Origin: a virus
Length of the DNA: 38,890 nucleotides
IMG/VR virus record: IMGVR_UViG_3300031576_000168
Span: 1 to 38,890 of that record
Direction: 5' to 3' (one strand)
Within the stretch, counting starts at the first letter, position 1. Every line of letters starts with the position of its first letter. Below are positions 15,779-23,104 of the stretch, one piece after another. Under the pieces are notes generated by a model. That model worked only from the letters and a program-made list of their open reading frames with translations, was not told where the DNA came from and ran no database searches. A program made the position numbers and the translations under genes.

Positions 15779-15972
15779 TGCCGCCCCCAACCCATCTCAT
15801 CGTGAGGAAGGACGGCATCCTCTGCTGCGTCTGCTGTTCCCTGGAACCCGTCCATCCTGGCGACGGGACTACCATGGACACTCTCCTGCTCGCTTTCGAC
15901 GGAGTGATGCGCCGGCACCCGGCGAAGGAGCACGGCGACCCTTTCAAGGCCTCAGGGGGGCGAGCCACATGA
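15778..15972 (+). CDS. small cysteine-containing protein
   Basis: 64 residues from ATG 15778, which overlaps the previous stop. It contains a CCVCC cluster near residue 15 and histidines downstream (HPGDG, RRHPAKEHGD). It ends four bases into the SWIM gene. The same frame is open upstream to 15691, but that part has no ribosome-binding site. Confidence 0.5.
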   Translation: MPPPTHLIVRKDGILCCVCCSLEPVHPGDGTTMDTLLLAFDGVMRRHPAKEHGDPFKASGGRAT

Positions 15973-16661
15973 GGCCCGGCGAGAAGGCCCTGCAAGCCGT
16001 CGCGCGAGCCGAGGCAGCCCAAGGGCCAGAGCAGCTGGCGCAGGTCGCGCTCGCGGCCCTCTACGCCGCAGAACAGACGGCACTCGTGGCCCAGCAGAAG
16101 GTAGAGAAAGCGCGCGCCGACCTGAAGACAATCCTCGAAACGCTGCCGGTGAAGTCGGTCGATCTCGAGGGTGGTCGTTGGCGCGCCGACATCAGGACCG
16201 TGAGCGACACGCGCTTCAAGGCCGACGAGATCCTGAACCTGCTGCAAAGCGACGAGTACGAGCGCGCGACCAAGCCCGCCATCGACCGAGATGGCTTGAG
16301 GCACGTTCAGGACGAACGGCTGGCGAGTGGGCGCGACCCGCTGCCGATCGTGGTCGTACAGGAGGAACGGATGTACGTCTCGTTCCAGGGCGCGCCGCGG
16401 GCGAAGCGCCCGCCCGAGTCGCGCGCGGGCCGGGCGTCAAGCATCCCAGAATCGGCCATCGCGAAGGCGAGCGAGAACGAGTGGGTGGTAGCATCGTCTT
16501 CCGGGAGCGGAACCTACACCGTGCGGCTCGATGGCGAGCCCGCGACCGGGACATGGAGCTGCACATGTCCGGACTCAATGCAGCGGTCGGGCCCAAACTG
16601 CAAGCACGCGATCCGAGTGCGTGAACTGGTGGCGCGCGGCCACTTCGGGGAGGGGGTCTGA
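15969..16661 (+). CDS. SWIM zinc-finger protein
   Basis: 230 residues. The C-terminal CTCPDSMQRSGPNCKHAI has the SWIM pattern CxC-x(n)-CxH (C198, C200, C211, H213) after two beta-strands (EWVVASSSGSGTYTVRL). Residues 5-60 form an Ala/Gln-rich helix bundle, and the middle is alpha/beta. SWIM domains bind DNA or protein partners and occur in recombination factors and transposases. No catalytic domain is attached. The stop overlaps the next ATG. Confidence 0.75.
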   Translation: MRPGEKALQAVARAEAAQGPEQLAQVALAALYAAEQTALVAQQKVEKARADLKTILETLPVKSVDLEGGRWRADIRTVSDTRFKADEILNLLQSDEYERATKPAIDRDGLRHVQDERLASGRDPLPIVVVQEERMYVSFQGAPRAKRPPESRAGRASSIPESAIAKASENEWVVASSSGSGTYTVRLDGEPATGTWSCTCPDSMQRSGPNCKHAIRVRELVARGHFGEGV

Positions 16662-16858
16662 TGCGACCCGAGCCCGGCATCGACCGCGACCTCGCGGCCC
16701 ACATCCGCAAGCTGGGCGGCCCCTTCTTCCCCCTCATTGAGGCGTGTGGCAACTGCGACGCGCAGATCGAGCGCGACTCCAAGCGGAGCCCTTGGCGACA
16801 CTCGGAACCGGAGGACGCGGACAACTGTCATGGCTACATGGGGGTGGTGGGGCCATGA
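16661..16858 (+). CDS. small zinc-site protein
   Basis: 65 residues with CGNC near residue 29 and C56 and His 47/57 further on. ATG 16661 overlaps the stop of the SWIM gene, and its own stop overlaps the next gene. The family is unknown. Confidence 0.5.
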   Translation: MRPEPGIDRDLAAHIRKLGGPFFPLIEACGNCDAQIERDSKRSPWRHSEPEDADNCHGYMGVVGP

Positions 16859-17154
16859 GGGGCATCAGGCTGCTCGCGTCCCCGTGGGTGATGAAGATCC
16901 TCGAAGCCTGCTGGGACAAGCCCGCGGGTTTCAACTTCATCAAGGCCTACTGCGGGCGCATCAGCGGCAAGACGCTCGCCGCCACGTTGCGCGATCTCGA
17001 GGCGGCCGGATTGGTGGAGAGACGCCCGTTAGCACAACCCTCCAACAGAGTCGACTACGCGATCCTAGACCATGGCATCATCGTGGCGCAGCAGGCGACC
17101 ATCCTAGAGATGAAGCTCGAAACGGCAGCGAGGTCAAGGAAAGGCAAGAGGTGA
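16855..17154 (+). CDS. winged-helix transcriptional regulator (HxlR/MarR-like)
   Basis: 99 residues. The order helix, helix, recognition helix and wing is visible: PWVMKILEACW, FNFIKAYCG-RISGKTLAATLRDLEAAGLVER, then a wing around QPSNRVDYAI. The phrase TLRDLEAAGLVER is typical of HxlR and related regulators. It is a candidate controller of viral early genes and could bind one of the palindromes listed here. The ATG overlaps the preceding stop. Confidence 0.75.
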   Translation: MRGIRLLASPWVMKILEACWDKPAGFNFIKAYCGRISGKTLAATLRDLEAAGLVERRPLAQPSNRVDYAILDHGIIVAQQATILEMKLETAARSRKGKR

Positions 17155-17159
17155 TCCTC

Positions 17160-17735
17160 ATGGGCGACATTGGGAAGAAACGTAGGGCGTACGAACTTGC
17201 TATCAGAGGCTTCGAACAGCAGCATGAGGAGGCGGAGCGCGCGGTCGAGCGAATTGACAACCAGCTTGCGGAGACGCACAAGCGCCAGCTGGATCTCGAG
17301 GCTGAGAAGGCGGGGGTTCACCGCGACCTTGAAATCATCGAAGAGGCCATCCGCGACTCGCGTATCCGGCTGCAAGCCCTCGAAGCACCAATCACGGAAG
17401 CGATAGAGGGTACTGGACCCGTCGAGGTCGCCGCGGCCCCGAGATCGCGTGGGGAAGGCTACGCGACCCGGCGAGCCGCAATCCTAACAGCAGCTCGACG
17501 CGCCAACGGTGGCTGGTTCAAGGCTGCCGATGTAGAGGGTCGAGATGATAATCCGGCATGGTCCAAAGTCTTGGCAGACCTAGCTGATTCCAGCGTGCTC
17601 GAGGCAGAGGGCGAAACGAAAGCCCGTCACTATCGACTGCTGCGCGATCCAGAGGTTCAGGTCGCGCCCGCCGAGACTGCCGAGGAGCGGGCCGAACGCA
17701 TCAGGGAAGCGCGGGCCGCCGGGCTCTTGAAATGA
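17160..17735 (+). CDS. coiled-coil protein with C-terminal winged-helix domain
   Basis: 191 residues from ATG 17160, preceded by GAGGTGATCC, a full match to the expected archaeal 16S 3' end. Residues 10-95 are an uninterrupted coiled coil. Residues 105-160 look like a winged helix (TRRAAILTAARRANGGWFKAADVEGR ... VLADLADSSVLEAEG). A helical end with EERAERIREARAAGLL follows. It resembles a dimeric DNA-binding regulator, but the family is not known to me. Confidence 0.65.
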   Translation: MGDIGKKRRAYELAIRGFEQQHEEAERAVERIDNQLAETHKRQLDLEAEKAGVHRDLEIIEEAIRDSRIRLQALEAPITEAIEGTGPVEVAAAPRSRGEGYATRRAAILTAARRANGGWFKAADVEGRDDNPAWSKVLADLADSSVLEAEGETKARHYRLLRDPEVQVAPAETAEERAERIREARAAGLLK

Positions 17736-17742
17736 GGGATGG

Positions 17743-17946
17743 ATGACAGACCGATACGAGCCCCCAGCCATCACGCTCACGGGCCCGCCGCCCAAGACGG
17801 GCGCCTGGTTCGTGCTCTGCCCGAAGTGCGGCCACCCGAACCTCGAACTCGGGCCCGAAGTCAGGCCCAAGTGCGGCGACCAATACTGCCGGGCCGACAT
17901 CCCGACGGAAGCGACGCGCTATCGAGAACAGGGACTTCCGCAGTAG
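17743..17946 (+). CDS. zinc-ribbon mini-protein
   Basis: 67 residues. LCPKCGHPN at about 25-33 and a second CGDQYC at 44-49 form a four-cysteine zinc ribbon. It begins with ATG 17743 eight bases after the previous stop. Function is unknown. Confidence 0.55.
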   Translation: MTDRYEPPAITLTGPPPKTGAWFVLCPKCGHPNLELGPEVRPKCGDQYCRADIPTEATRYREQGLPQ

Positions 17947-17960
17947 CCTTAGGAGGTCTG

Positions 17961-18227
17961 ATGCAACCTGAAAGGTATATATCCCCGACTCGCCCTGCCC
18001 AAGCAGGTGACGCCAGCATGATGAAGCCTCCCATCAGCCCGCCCCGCGACCTGTTCTCCTACGGGCCAGACTTGGTCGACGAACATCTGGCCGCCGCGAT
18101 CCGCCGGCTGCTTGCCCTACAGATCATCGCGGACGAACTTGGGCGGCATGACCTCATGGGGCAGTTCAGCGTACAGATCGCGCAACTCCGGAAGCACTAC
18201 CAAGACGCCAACCGGGTGCCGCCATGA
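17961..18227 (+). CDS. small helical protein with two possible starts
   Basis: The long form starts at ATG 17961 behind a strong AGGAGGT and has 88 residues. A short form starts at ATG 18018 behind the internal TATA/GGTGACGCC promoter and has 69 residues. Both are in one frame. The core (DEHLAAAIRRLLALQIIADELGRHDL) is a helical bundle. The family is unknown. The N-terminal 19 residues of the long form are encoded by the promoter itself. Confidence 0.6.
   Translation: MQPERYISPTRPAQAGDASMMKPPISPPRDLFSYGPDLVDEHLAAAIRRLLALQIIADELGRHDLMGQFSVQIAQLRKHYQDANRVPP
17976..18017 (+). promoter_or_regulatory. archaeal-type promoter and short leader, copy 3 (inside a coding region)
   Basis: TATATAT at 17976-17982 is followed 27 nt from its centre by GGTGACGCC (18006-18014) and ATG 18018. 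It lies inside the 17961 reading frame. No GGGGANNTCCCC palindrome precedes it. Confidence 0.65.
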
Positions 18228-18478
18228 CCATCACGCTCAAGCCCCGGCTCAAGCGGTGCGTCCGGTGCGGATTCCGCGGTCGCCTTGCGCGCACCGCGCG
18301 ATCCTGCCCATCATGCGGCGGCCCGAATGTCGGGCTGGAGAACATCGGCGGCTACCCTGCCCATCTGAACCCAAACGCATGGAGAGCGATCTCCGCAGGG
18401 AAGGGAAGCGTAGAGAGGCCGGCGCGCTCGGGCCCCCTGCTCGGCGCGCCGGGCTCGCATTTTTCGGAGGACGCATGA
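18224..18478 (+). CDS. zinc-ribbon protein
   Basis: 84 residues with an N-terminal zinc ribbon (CVRCGF at 12-17 and CPSCGG at 28-33). The C-terminal half is low complexity. ATG 18224 overlaps the preceding stop (ATGA). Confidence 0.6.
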   Translation: MTITLKPRLKRCVRCGFRGRLARTARSCPSCGGPNVGLENIGGYPAHLNPNAWRAISAGKGSVERPARSGPLLGAPGSHFSEDA

Positions 18479-18654
18479 CGGCTCCAGATTGGCCCGAAGA
18501 ACTGAAGAGGCTGCGTCACCTCGTTCGTGAAGCCTACTCCTACACGCTGGACAACCAGCCGGTGAGAACCTACTGCATCCTGCAGCGCATCGACGTGGAG
18601 CTAACGAGACTGGAGACGTGGCCCGGACTCGCGACGAAGCGGAGGAAACGATGA
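18475..18654 (+). CDS. small helical protein
   Basis: 59 residues from ATG 18475, four-base overlap with the previous stop and GGAGG close upstream. It is a helical protein (ELKRLRHLVREAY, LQRIDVELTRLE). No family was recognised. Confidence 0.5.
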   Translation: MTAPDWPEELKRLRHLVREAYSYTLDNQPVRTYCILQRIDVELTRLETWPGLATKRRKR

Positions 18655-18905
18655 CGGCCCACAAGCCACTGACGTCGAGGGAACTCGACGAACTCCTCAG
18701 TCGCGTTAATCGCGGGACGATGCCGGTCGATGTCGAAGACTTGGTCCGGGACCTGCGCGCGGCGCGGGCGGCGCTGGTATTGGTGATGAGCGAACTACAC
18801 GAAATGACGAGCGACATCACGCTGAACGAGGAGGATGAGGAGAACGTGCGCGCCGCACTCACGGCTGGCCGCGACGCGCTCCCACCGGAGGATTCCAATG
18901 ACTGA
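18651..18905 (+). CDS. small acidic helical protein
   Basis: 84 residues from ATG 18651 with GGAGG upstream and a four-base overlap with the preceding gene. It is helical, with DVEDLVRDLRAARAALVLVMSEL and an acidic tail. No family was recognised. Confidence 0.5.
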   Translation: MTAHKPLTSRELDELLSRVNRGTMPVDVEDLVRDLRAARAALVLVMSELHEMTSDITLNEEDEENVRAALTAGRDALPPEDSND

Positions 18906-19086
18906 TCCCATTCGCCCAATCTTCGATACGAACCGTGGTCTCGTCTGTCTGGGCTGCGGTGAGTGCCACAAGGTCAAGGGTCGAATGGAAACCTGGCTCC
19001 TCGCTAGAAAGGTCAAAGCGTTCGAGAATCTGCATTCCTCCTGCCGTGAGAAGAAGGAAGTCCACATCGAACCGGGGGAACCATGA
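18898..19086 (+). CDS. zinc-binding mini-protein
   Basis: 62 residues. CLGCGEC at 17-23 and HSSC near 46-49 provide zinc ligands. ATG 18898 overlaps the end of the previous gene by eight bases, and GGAGG lies just upstream. No family was recognised. Confidence 0.5.
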   Translation: MTDPIRPIFDTNRGLVCLGCGECHKVKGRMETWLLARKVKAFENLHSSCREKKEVHIEPGEP

Positions 19087-19304
19087 AGGCCCGACCGTGC
19101 AAGGGAGAACACATCGAGGACGAGAACGCGACCAACCAGTCCGAGAGATGCGGCACTCCTTACTGCCGGGCGAGCGCGTTCCGCTGCGCGCGCTGCGGCT
19201 GGTGGATCGCCGAGTGCCAGTGTCATTCATGCGACGGCGCAAGCCGGATCTCGCCGACACGGGAACGTAGGAACCACCAGCGTCGGCTTGCCGAGGGATT
19301 GTGA
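19083..19304 (+). CDS. zinc-finger mini-protein
   Basis: 73 residues with a dense cluster of cysteines and histidines (C6, H9, C23, C28, CARCGWW, CQCHSC). This could bind two zinc ions. ATG 19083 overlaps the preceding TGA. Confidence 0.5.
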   Translation: MKARPCKGEHIEDENATNQSERCGTPYCRASAFRCARCGWWIAECQCHSCDGASRISPTRERRNHQRRLAEGL

Positions 19305-19789
19305 TGGCCGGCCACCCCGTGACCCGCGACATAAGGCAGGAGAACCGCCTCATCGCCGCCGCGCTCCACGTCGCCCGCTGCCCCGAACACGGCGATGACG
19401 TGCGCGCCGCGGCCCGCGATGGATGCACGAATTGCCGTAGATACGACGCGGAGAGCGAGTCCGGCCCCCTCGCCCTCGGCCTCTACGATTTCACCCCGGA
19501 ACGCCGCTACCGCGCCGATGAAGACGACATCCCGCTGACGCAGTTCCTCGCCCGACGCATCGAGGACATCGCGAAGATGGAAGGCAAAGTGTGCCCTTGC
19601 CACGGCGATCTCGCCGCCTTCGGCGGGCCGAAATCCAAGCTCCCGTCCGCGTTCGCAAAGGCAGCCCGAGGTGGGAAAATCAAGCGCGACCCGCTCTCTG
19701 AGCACAAGAGCGCGCGGCGGGGAGTGGACGGGACGCCAGGTAGAAATAGCGCCCGATGCTCAAAATACAATTGGGTGGGAATCGGATGA
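19301..19789 (+). CDS. hypothetical protein with zinc-like cysteines
   Basis: About 161 residues; starts at GTG 19301 or ATG 19304. It has C-x(15)-CTNC near 26-45 and CPCHGD near 97-102, enough for a zinc site. The C-terminal 40 residues are basic and disordered-looking. The family is unknown. Confidence 0.5.
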   Translation: MMAGHPVTRDIRQENRLIAAALHVARCPEHGDDVRAAARDGCTNCRRYDAESESGPLALGLYDFTPERRYRADEDDIPLTQFLARRIEDIAKMEGKVCPCHGDLAAFGGPKSKLPSAFAKAARGGKIKRDPLSEHKSARRGVDGTPGRNSARCSKYNWVGIG

Positions 19790-20298
19790 CTGACCAAGAG
19801 AAGTGCGCTCGAACCATTCCACTGTCGCGGGGTAAGGTTGCTATCGTAGATGCCGAGGACTATGACCGGTTGGCCGCCTTCAGATGGCATGCAAAACCGG
19901 ACGGCAACACTTGGTATGCGGCACGTTCATTCCGCAAGGGTCGGACGACCCTGCACGATTCGATGCACCGCGTTGTTTTCGACGTCGAGAATGGTGTAGA
20001 GGTTGACCACATCAATGGAGATGGATTGGACAACAGACGAGCGAACCTCCGGCGCGCTACCAAATCTCAGCAGCAGGCCAACAAGTTCGGCGGTATCAGA
20101 TCGGCAACAGGATTCAAGGGAGTAAAAAAGGCCAGTTGGCGCACTAAGATTGCCTACGAGGCCCGCATCAAAGTTGGTCAGAAGCAGATCCATCTTGGGT
20201 GCTTCGACACCGCCGAAGGGGCGGCGAGGGCCTACGACAAAGCCGCCAAGAGGTACTTTGGTAAGTTCGCCCGATTGAACTTCGAGGAGGTGGCCTGA
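19786..20298 (+). CDS. HNH endonuclease with C-terminal AP2 DNA-binding domain
   Basis: 170 residues. The HNH core is visible as H61, DH at 74-75 (VEVDHINGDGLDNRRANLR) and N87, the standard HNH-3-like pattern. Residues about 109-168 form an AP2 domain (GFKGVKKASWRTKIAYEARIKVGQKQIHLGCFDTAEGAARAYDKAA, with the AYD motif). HNH-AP2 proteins are typical free-standing homing endonucleases of viruses. Local base composition is less GC-rich than its neighbours, which fits recent acquisition. ATG 19786 overlaps the preceding stop. Confidence 0.9.
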   Translation: MTDQEKCARTIPLSRGKVAIVDAEDYDRLAAFRWHAKPDGNTWYAARSFRKGRTTLHDSMHRVVFDVENGVEVDHINGDGLDNRRANLRRATKSQQQANKFGGIRSATGFKGVKKASWRTKIAYEARIKVGQKQIHLGCFDTAEGAARAYDKAAKRYFGKFARLNFEEVA

Positions 20299-20894
20299 TG
20301 TCTGATGAGTGTCAAAGATGCGGCCGGAGTGATGGATTGCACGATGTTCGAGGGCATCCTGAAGAGTTCTCGGAAGGAACCGGCAAGTCTCTGGCTGGGG
20401 GCGGACAGGAGCCAGCACCCGATGGGATGGGGGCCACTGTTCGCGGCAGCCCCGCTGTGCGCCCCGCGAACCCCGGTCCGAGCCCAAGTGATGGCCCATG
20501 TCGATACTGTGGCAGAACGAAAGCACAATGCGCGGATGAGCGAGAGGATTCCTGTTGCGAGAGGTGTTCCATCGGAGGATGGATAGCACTCCACGAAAGA
20601 ATCCCCGCAATCCTTGGCTCGGGCGAGAAGCCCCCGACAGGGGAGGATGCCAAACCATTGAGTGGTGCGGAACAGGATGCGACCCATCTCTGCGGAGGAA
20701 AGCGATTCGTTCCGATGGCGCATCACCAAGACGCTCACCGTAAAATCAAGGAACTCGGCGCCCGCTTGATGGAGACTTCGGCTCTCTTGGGTGATGCGTT
20801 GGAGCGACAGGTTGACCCATGCGATCATGCCGACGTGGGCAAACCCGGCTGCTTGACTTGCGACACTGTGAGGTTGGATCGGGTGAGTAAATGA
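20298..20894 (+). CDS. multi-cysteine hypothetical protein
   Basis: 198 residues. Zinc-like sites appear at CQRCGR (5-10), CRYCGRTKAQC (about 68-78), CCERC (about 86-90) and CDHAD...GCLTC near the C-terminus. Regions between them are low complexity. ATG 20298 overlaps the AP2-HNH stop. It may be two or more joined zinc modules, as in other small proteins of this run. The family is unknown. Confidence 0.5.
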   Translation: MSDECQRCGRSDGLHDVRGHPEEFSEGTGKSLAGGGQEPAPDGMGATVRGSPAVRPANPGPSPSDGPCRYCGRTKAQCADEREDSCCERCSIGGWIALHERIPAILGSGEKPPTGEDAKPLSGAEQDATHLCGGKRFVPMAHHQDAHRKIKELGARLMETSALLGDALERQVDPCDHADVGKPGCLTCDTVRLDRVSK

Positions 20895-21577
20895 CCGACA
20901 AGGAACCCGCGCCGCTGACGGAGGAGGAGTTGACAATCTTGGGTCAGGGGTCGCAGGTGCCATCAGCCCAGCAGCGTCCCCGTCGGCTAAAGGACGAGGT
21001 GGGGAAGCGAGGCGAGCAGGAGATTCGCTCCCTCCGCACCCGCTGCGAGCAGTTGAAGAAACTCCTTGAGGCAGAAGTGGACGCTGGCGAGAGATGGCAG
21101 AAGCGAGCAGAGCAGGCCGAGGCGAGGGTGAAGGAACTGACTTTGGTTGCTGCCGAAAGAGTGAATCCCTTGGCGGTCAATCAGCCGTGCAAGACCCGCG
21201 ACGGGATCTCTTGTCTCACTCACCGCAAGTCAATGCAGGACTGTTTCAACGAAAGGCCGACTTATGAAGAACTTCTGAAGGAATGCGACTCTCTCAAGGC
21301 GCGGCTGGAGGAGGCGGAGGAGCAGAAGCGGCAGGATGGAATCACGATTGAGTTGTTGGTCAAGGAGCGCGACCAAGCGAAGAAGCAGGTTGCCGATGAT
21401 GATGAGATAATCAGGATTCTCACCATCGAAAGAGACAGGGCGAGGGCTGAGGTGGAATCGATGTCAGCGAGTCTTAGAAGTTTTGTGGCTGATAGGGATG
21501 AGTGGAGAGGCCGCGCCGAGGCAGCCGAGGCCGACCTGAAGGACGCGCAAAAACGCCTTAAGGACGCGGGCCTATGA
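20891..21577 (+). CDS. long coiled-coil protein
   Basis: 228 residues. Residues 30-90 and 125-225 are long coiled coils rich in Glu, Arg, Lys and Leu, separated by a linker with CKTRDGISCLTH. No enzymatic motif is seen. It may be a scaffold or an oligomeric partner for a DNA-binding protein. ATG overlaps the preceding stop. Confidence 0.55.
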   Translation: MTDKEPAPLTEEELTILGQGSQVPSAQQRPRRLKDEVGKRGEQEIRSLRTRCEQLKKLLEAEVDAGERWQKRAEQAEARVKELTLVAAERVNPLAVNQPCKTRDGISCLTHRKSMQDCFNERPTYEELLKECDSLKARLEEAEEQKRQDGITIELLVKERDQAKKQVADDDEIIRILTIERDRARAEVESMSASLRSFVADRDEWRGRAEAAEADLKDAQKRLKDAGL

Positions 21578-21696
21578 CATCACTGGCAACCGGATCGCCG
21601 GAGGCCCGGTCGGGAAGCGGGTTAATCACCTGTGGCACCCGACCGTCAATCTTAATATCCTCCGTGCCGATGGCCTCGATGCCACAGGTGATATGA
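21574..21696 (+). CDS. possible 40-residue peptide overlapping an RNA hairpin
   Basis: ATG 21574 overlaps the coiled-coil stop and the frame ends TGA at 21694-21696, overlapping the ATG of the HNH gene. It spans the long inverted repeat at 21625-21692, so translation through it could open that hairpin. As a protein it is unremarkable, and it may instead be a leader peptide or no gene. Confidence 0.3.
   Translation: MTSLATGSPEARSGSGLITCGTRPSILISSVPMASMPQVI
21625..21692. repeat. 12-bp perfect inverted repeat masking the ribosome-binding site of the HNH gene
   Basis: ATCACCTGTGGC (21625-21636) and GCCACAGGTGAT (21681-21692) are perfect complements separated by 44 bases. The right arm contains GGTGAT, the ribosome-binding sequence that lies directly before ATG 21693/21696. 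In RNA the left arm would pair with it and hide the start. Confidence 0.6.
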
Positions 21697-22163
21697 TGAG
21701 AGGAACTGTTTGGGAGAGATTTCAGCACTACGCGGAGATTCGGGGACGGGATGAATGTTGGCCGTGGAACGGAGACACGAAAGAGGACGGCTACGGTAGA
21801 CTTGCGCTCGACCGAACTGGTAAACACGTCAGGGCGCACCGATTCGCCTACGAGCATTTCATCGGCCCGATTTCAGAAGGTAAGCAGACAGATCACCTTT
21901 GTCGGAATCGTTGCTGTGTCAATCCGTGGCATCTTGAACTTGTAGATAGCAAAACGAATACGATGAGAGGCGACGGCCCGACAGCGAAGAACGCGAAGAA
22001 GAAGGAATGCAAACGAGGTCATCCGCTGGCTGGCGTCAATCTACTCGCGACTCGTCATTCCGATGGACATATGATGAGGAAATGTCGCGCTTGCCAACGG
22101 ATTCACAGCCTGAACAACTACTACAAGGTCGCCGCGCTCCAGGGCAAGAGGGGGGATGGGTGA
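21693..22163 (+). CDS. HNH endonuclease (homing type)
   Basis: 156 residues. The N-terminal CWPWNG-x-GYG pattern, then AHRFAYEHFIG, TDHLCRNRCCVNPWHLE and a final N give a standard HNH fold with C-x-x-C zinc pairs. The C-terminal half has a zinc site (CKRGHPL and CRACQR). Starts at ATG 21693 or 21696. The region is less GC-rich than its neighbours, consistent with a mobile homing gene. Confidence 0.85.
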   Translation: MMRGTVWERFQHYAEIRGRDECWPWNGDTKEDGYGRLALDRTGKHVRAHRFAYEHFIGPISEGKQTDHLCRNRCCVNPWHLELVDSKTNTMRGDGPTAKNAKKKECKRGHPLAGVNLLATRHSDGHMMRKCRACQRIHSLNNYYKVAALQGKRGDG

Positions 22164-22512
22164 GGGGATGAGCGTCCGTCGATCCTGCCGGCGGTGTACT
22201 CGTGGACTGCGCAATGGGCGCCGGTTCTGCTCGCCCTGCGCGCGCAAGCAAGATGTCTGCGTTCGGTGTGGGCTGCGCGACCCGGTGCCCGGCCTTGCCT
22301 ATTGCGGTCGATGCCGGGAACTCCGGCAGGCCCAGAAGAAGCGTGCGGCCCCTCGCCCCCGCAAGCGCGGCCAGCCCTCGACCCTCATCCAAGTGAAGCG
22401 CGACCTCGGCGGCCGTTGCCCACACTGCGGGACCGCAATGGCCCAACACCGCGACTGCGTCGCCGTTCCCTCCCCCATGAGGTTCAGAGGCCAGAAGTTT
22501 CTGGAGGTGTGA
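22156..22512 (+). CDS. multi-zinc-finger protein
   Basis: 118 residues (ATG 22156; ATG 22168 is equally good, with GGGTGAGGGG before it). Three zinc modules are seen: CRRC...CSPC, CVRCGL...YCGRC and CPHCG with a later H/C. The linker is basic. It is probably a nucleic-acid-binding protein; no family was recognised. Confidence 0.6.
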   Translation: MGEGMSVRRSCRRCTRGLRNGRRFCSPCARKQDVCVRCGLRDPVPGLAYCGRCRELRQAQKKRAAPRPRKRGQPSTLIQVKRDLGGRCPHCGTAMAQHRDCVAVPSPMRFRGQKFLEV

Positions 22513-22514
22513 AG

Positions 22515-22802
22515 ATGTTGCGGATCTTGAAGTGCTGCCGATGTGGGCATCGCTGGCCATCGCGTGGCGACCCGGCCATCTGCCCGAAGTGCAAGTCCCC
22601 ATACTACCGAACCCCTCGTCTCTCGAAGAAGGCGCGCCTCGAGATCCAGACTAGGGCAGGCCGGAAGGGTCGCAGAGAGCAGCTCAAGAAGCCCAAGACC
22701 CAGACGTGGCGCAAGGCCAAGGCCACGATGAAGGCGGGCGACTTTATCATCGAGGACGGCCAACCCATCGGAATCGCCGCAGGCAGACGAGGTCGATCCT
22801 GA
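22515..22802 (+). CDS. zinc-ribbon protein with basic C-terminus
   Basis: 95 residues from ATG 22515 behind GGAGGTG. CCRCGHRWPSR at 7-17 and CPKCKSPYYRTPR at 23-35 form the zinc ribbon widespread in archaeal and viral proteins. A Lys/Arg-rich helix follows. It probably binds nucleic acid. Confidence 0.65.
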   Translation: MLRILKCCRCGHRWPSRGDPAICPKCKSPYYRTPRLSKKARLEIQTRAGRKGRREQLKKPKTQTWRKAKATMKAGDFIIEDGQPIGIAAGRRGRS

Positions 22803-23104
22803 TGGTGTCGGAATCTGAAGGCATCGACATCGAACTTCTCAGCCATCGAATCCAAGGCAAGCTTGCAGTGCGAACGGTGGTCCGCGTCTGCGGATTCCCG
22901 CACCCTGTTCAAGACCTCGCAGGCATTGGAGTAATGTGTGGCGAACCGCCAAGTCACGCTCAAGCTCATCGTTTTTTTGCTCTAGGGCATCCGGATGCTG
23001 AGGAGGTTCCGCCGCGCCTGAATCCCGCACACGTCGCCAAGCTCGTCAGTCTAATCAGGGAACACGGCAACGAGAAGGGGGTGGGTCAATCCCGCGAGGA
23101 GTGA
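22802..23104 (+). CDS. hypothetical protein, uncertain reading frame
   Basis: 100 residues; ATG 22802 overlaps the preceding stop. The second half (HPDAEEVPPRLNPAHVAKLVSLIREHG) looks like protein, but the first half is doubtful. A run of seven T at 22972-22978 lies inside, and the local composition is less GC-rich. A frame error cannot be excluded. Confidence 0.35.
   Translation: MVSESEGIDIELLSHRIQGKLAVRTVVRVCGFPHPVQDLAGIGVMCGEPPSHAQAHRFFALGHPDAEEVPPRLNPAHVAKLVSLIREHGNEKGVGQSREE

Noticed and set aside
21558-21857. Leftward frame across the HNH leader
   Set aside because: Parts look protein-like, partly because the inverted repeat encodes similar residues on both strands. It has no start signal and opposes the HNH gene.
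22937-22984. Micro-frame MANRQVTLKLIVFLL before a run of T
   Set aside because: Only 15 codons. It resembles the start of some phage proteins, and a frame error in the T run could extend it, but there is not enough to call a gene.
22604-23030. Leftward frames opposite 22802-23104
   Set aside because: They look moderately protein-like, but all neighbours run rightward in an overlapping series and no leftward start signal is visible. The region remains ambiguous.
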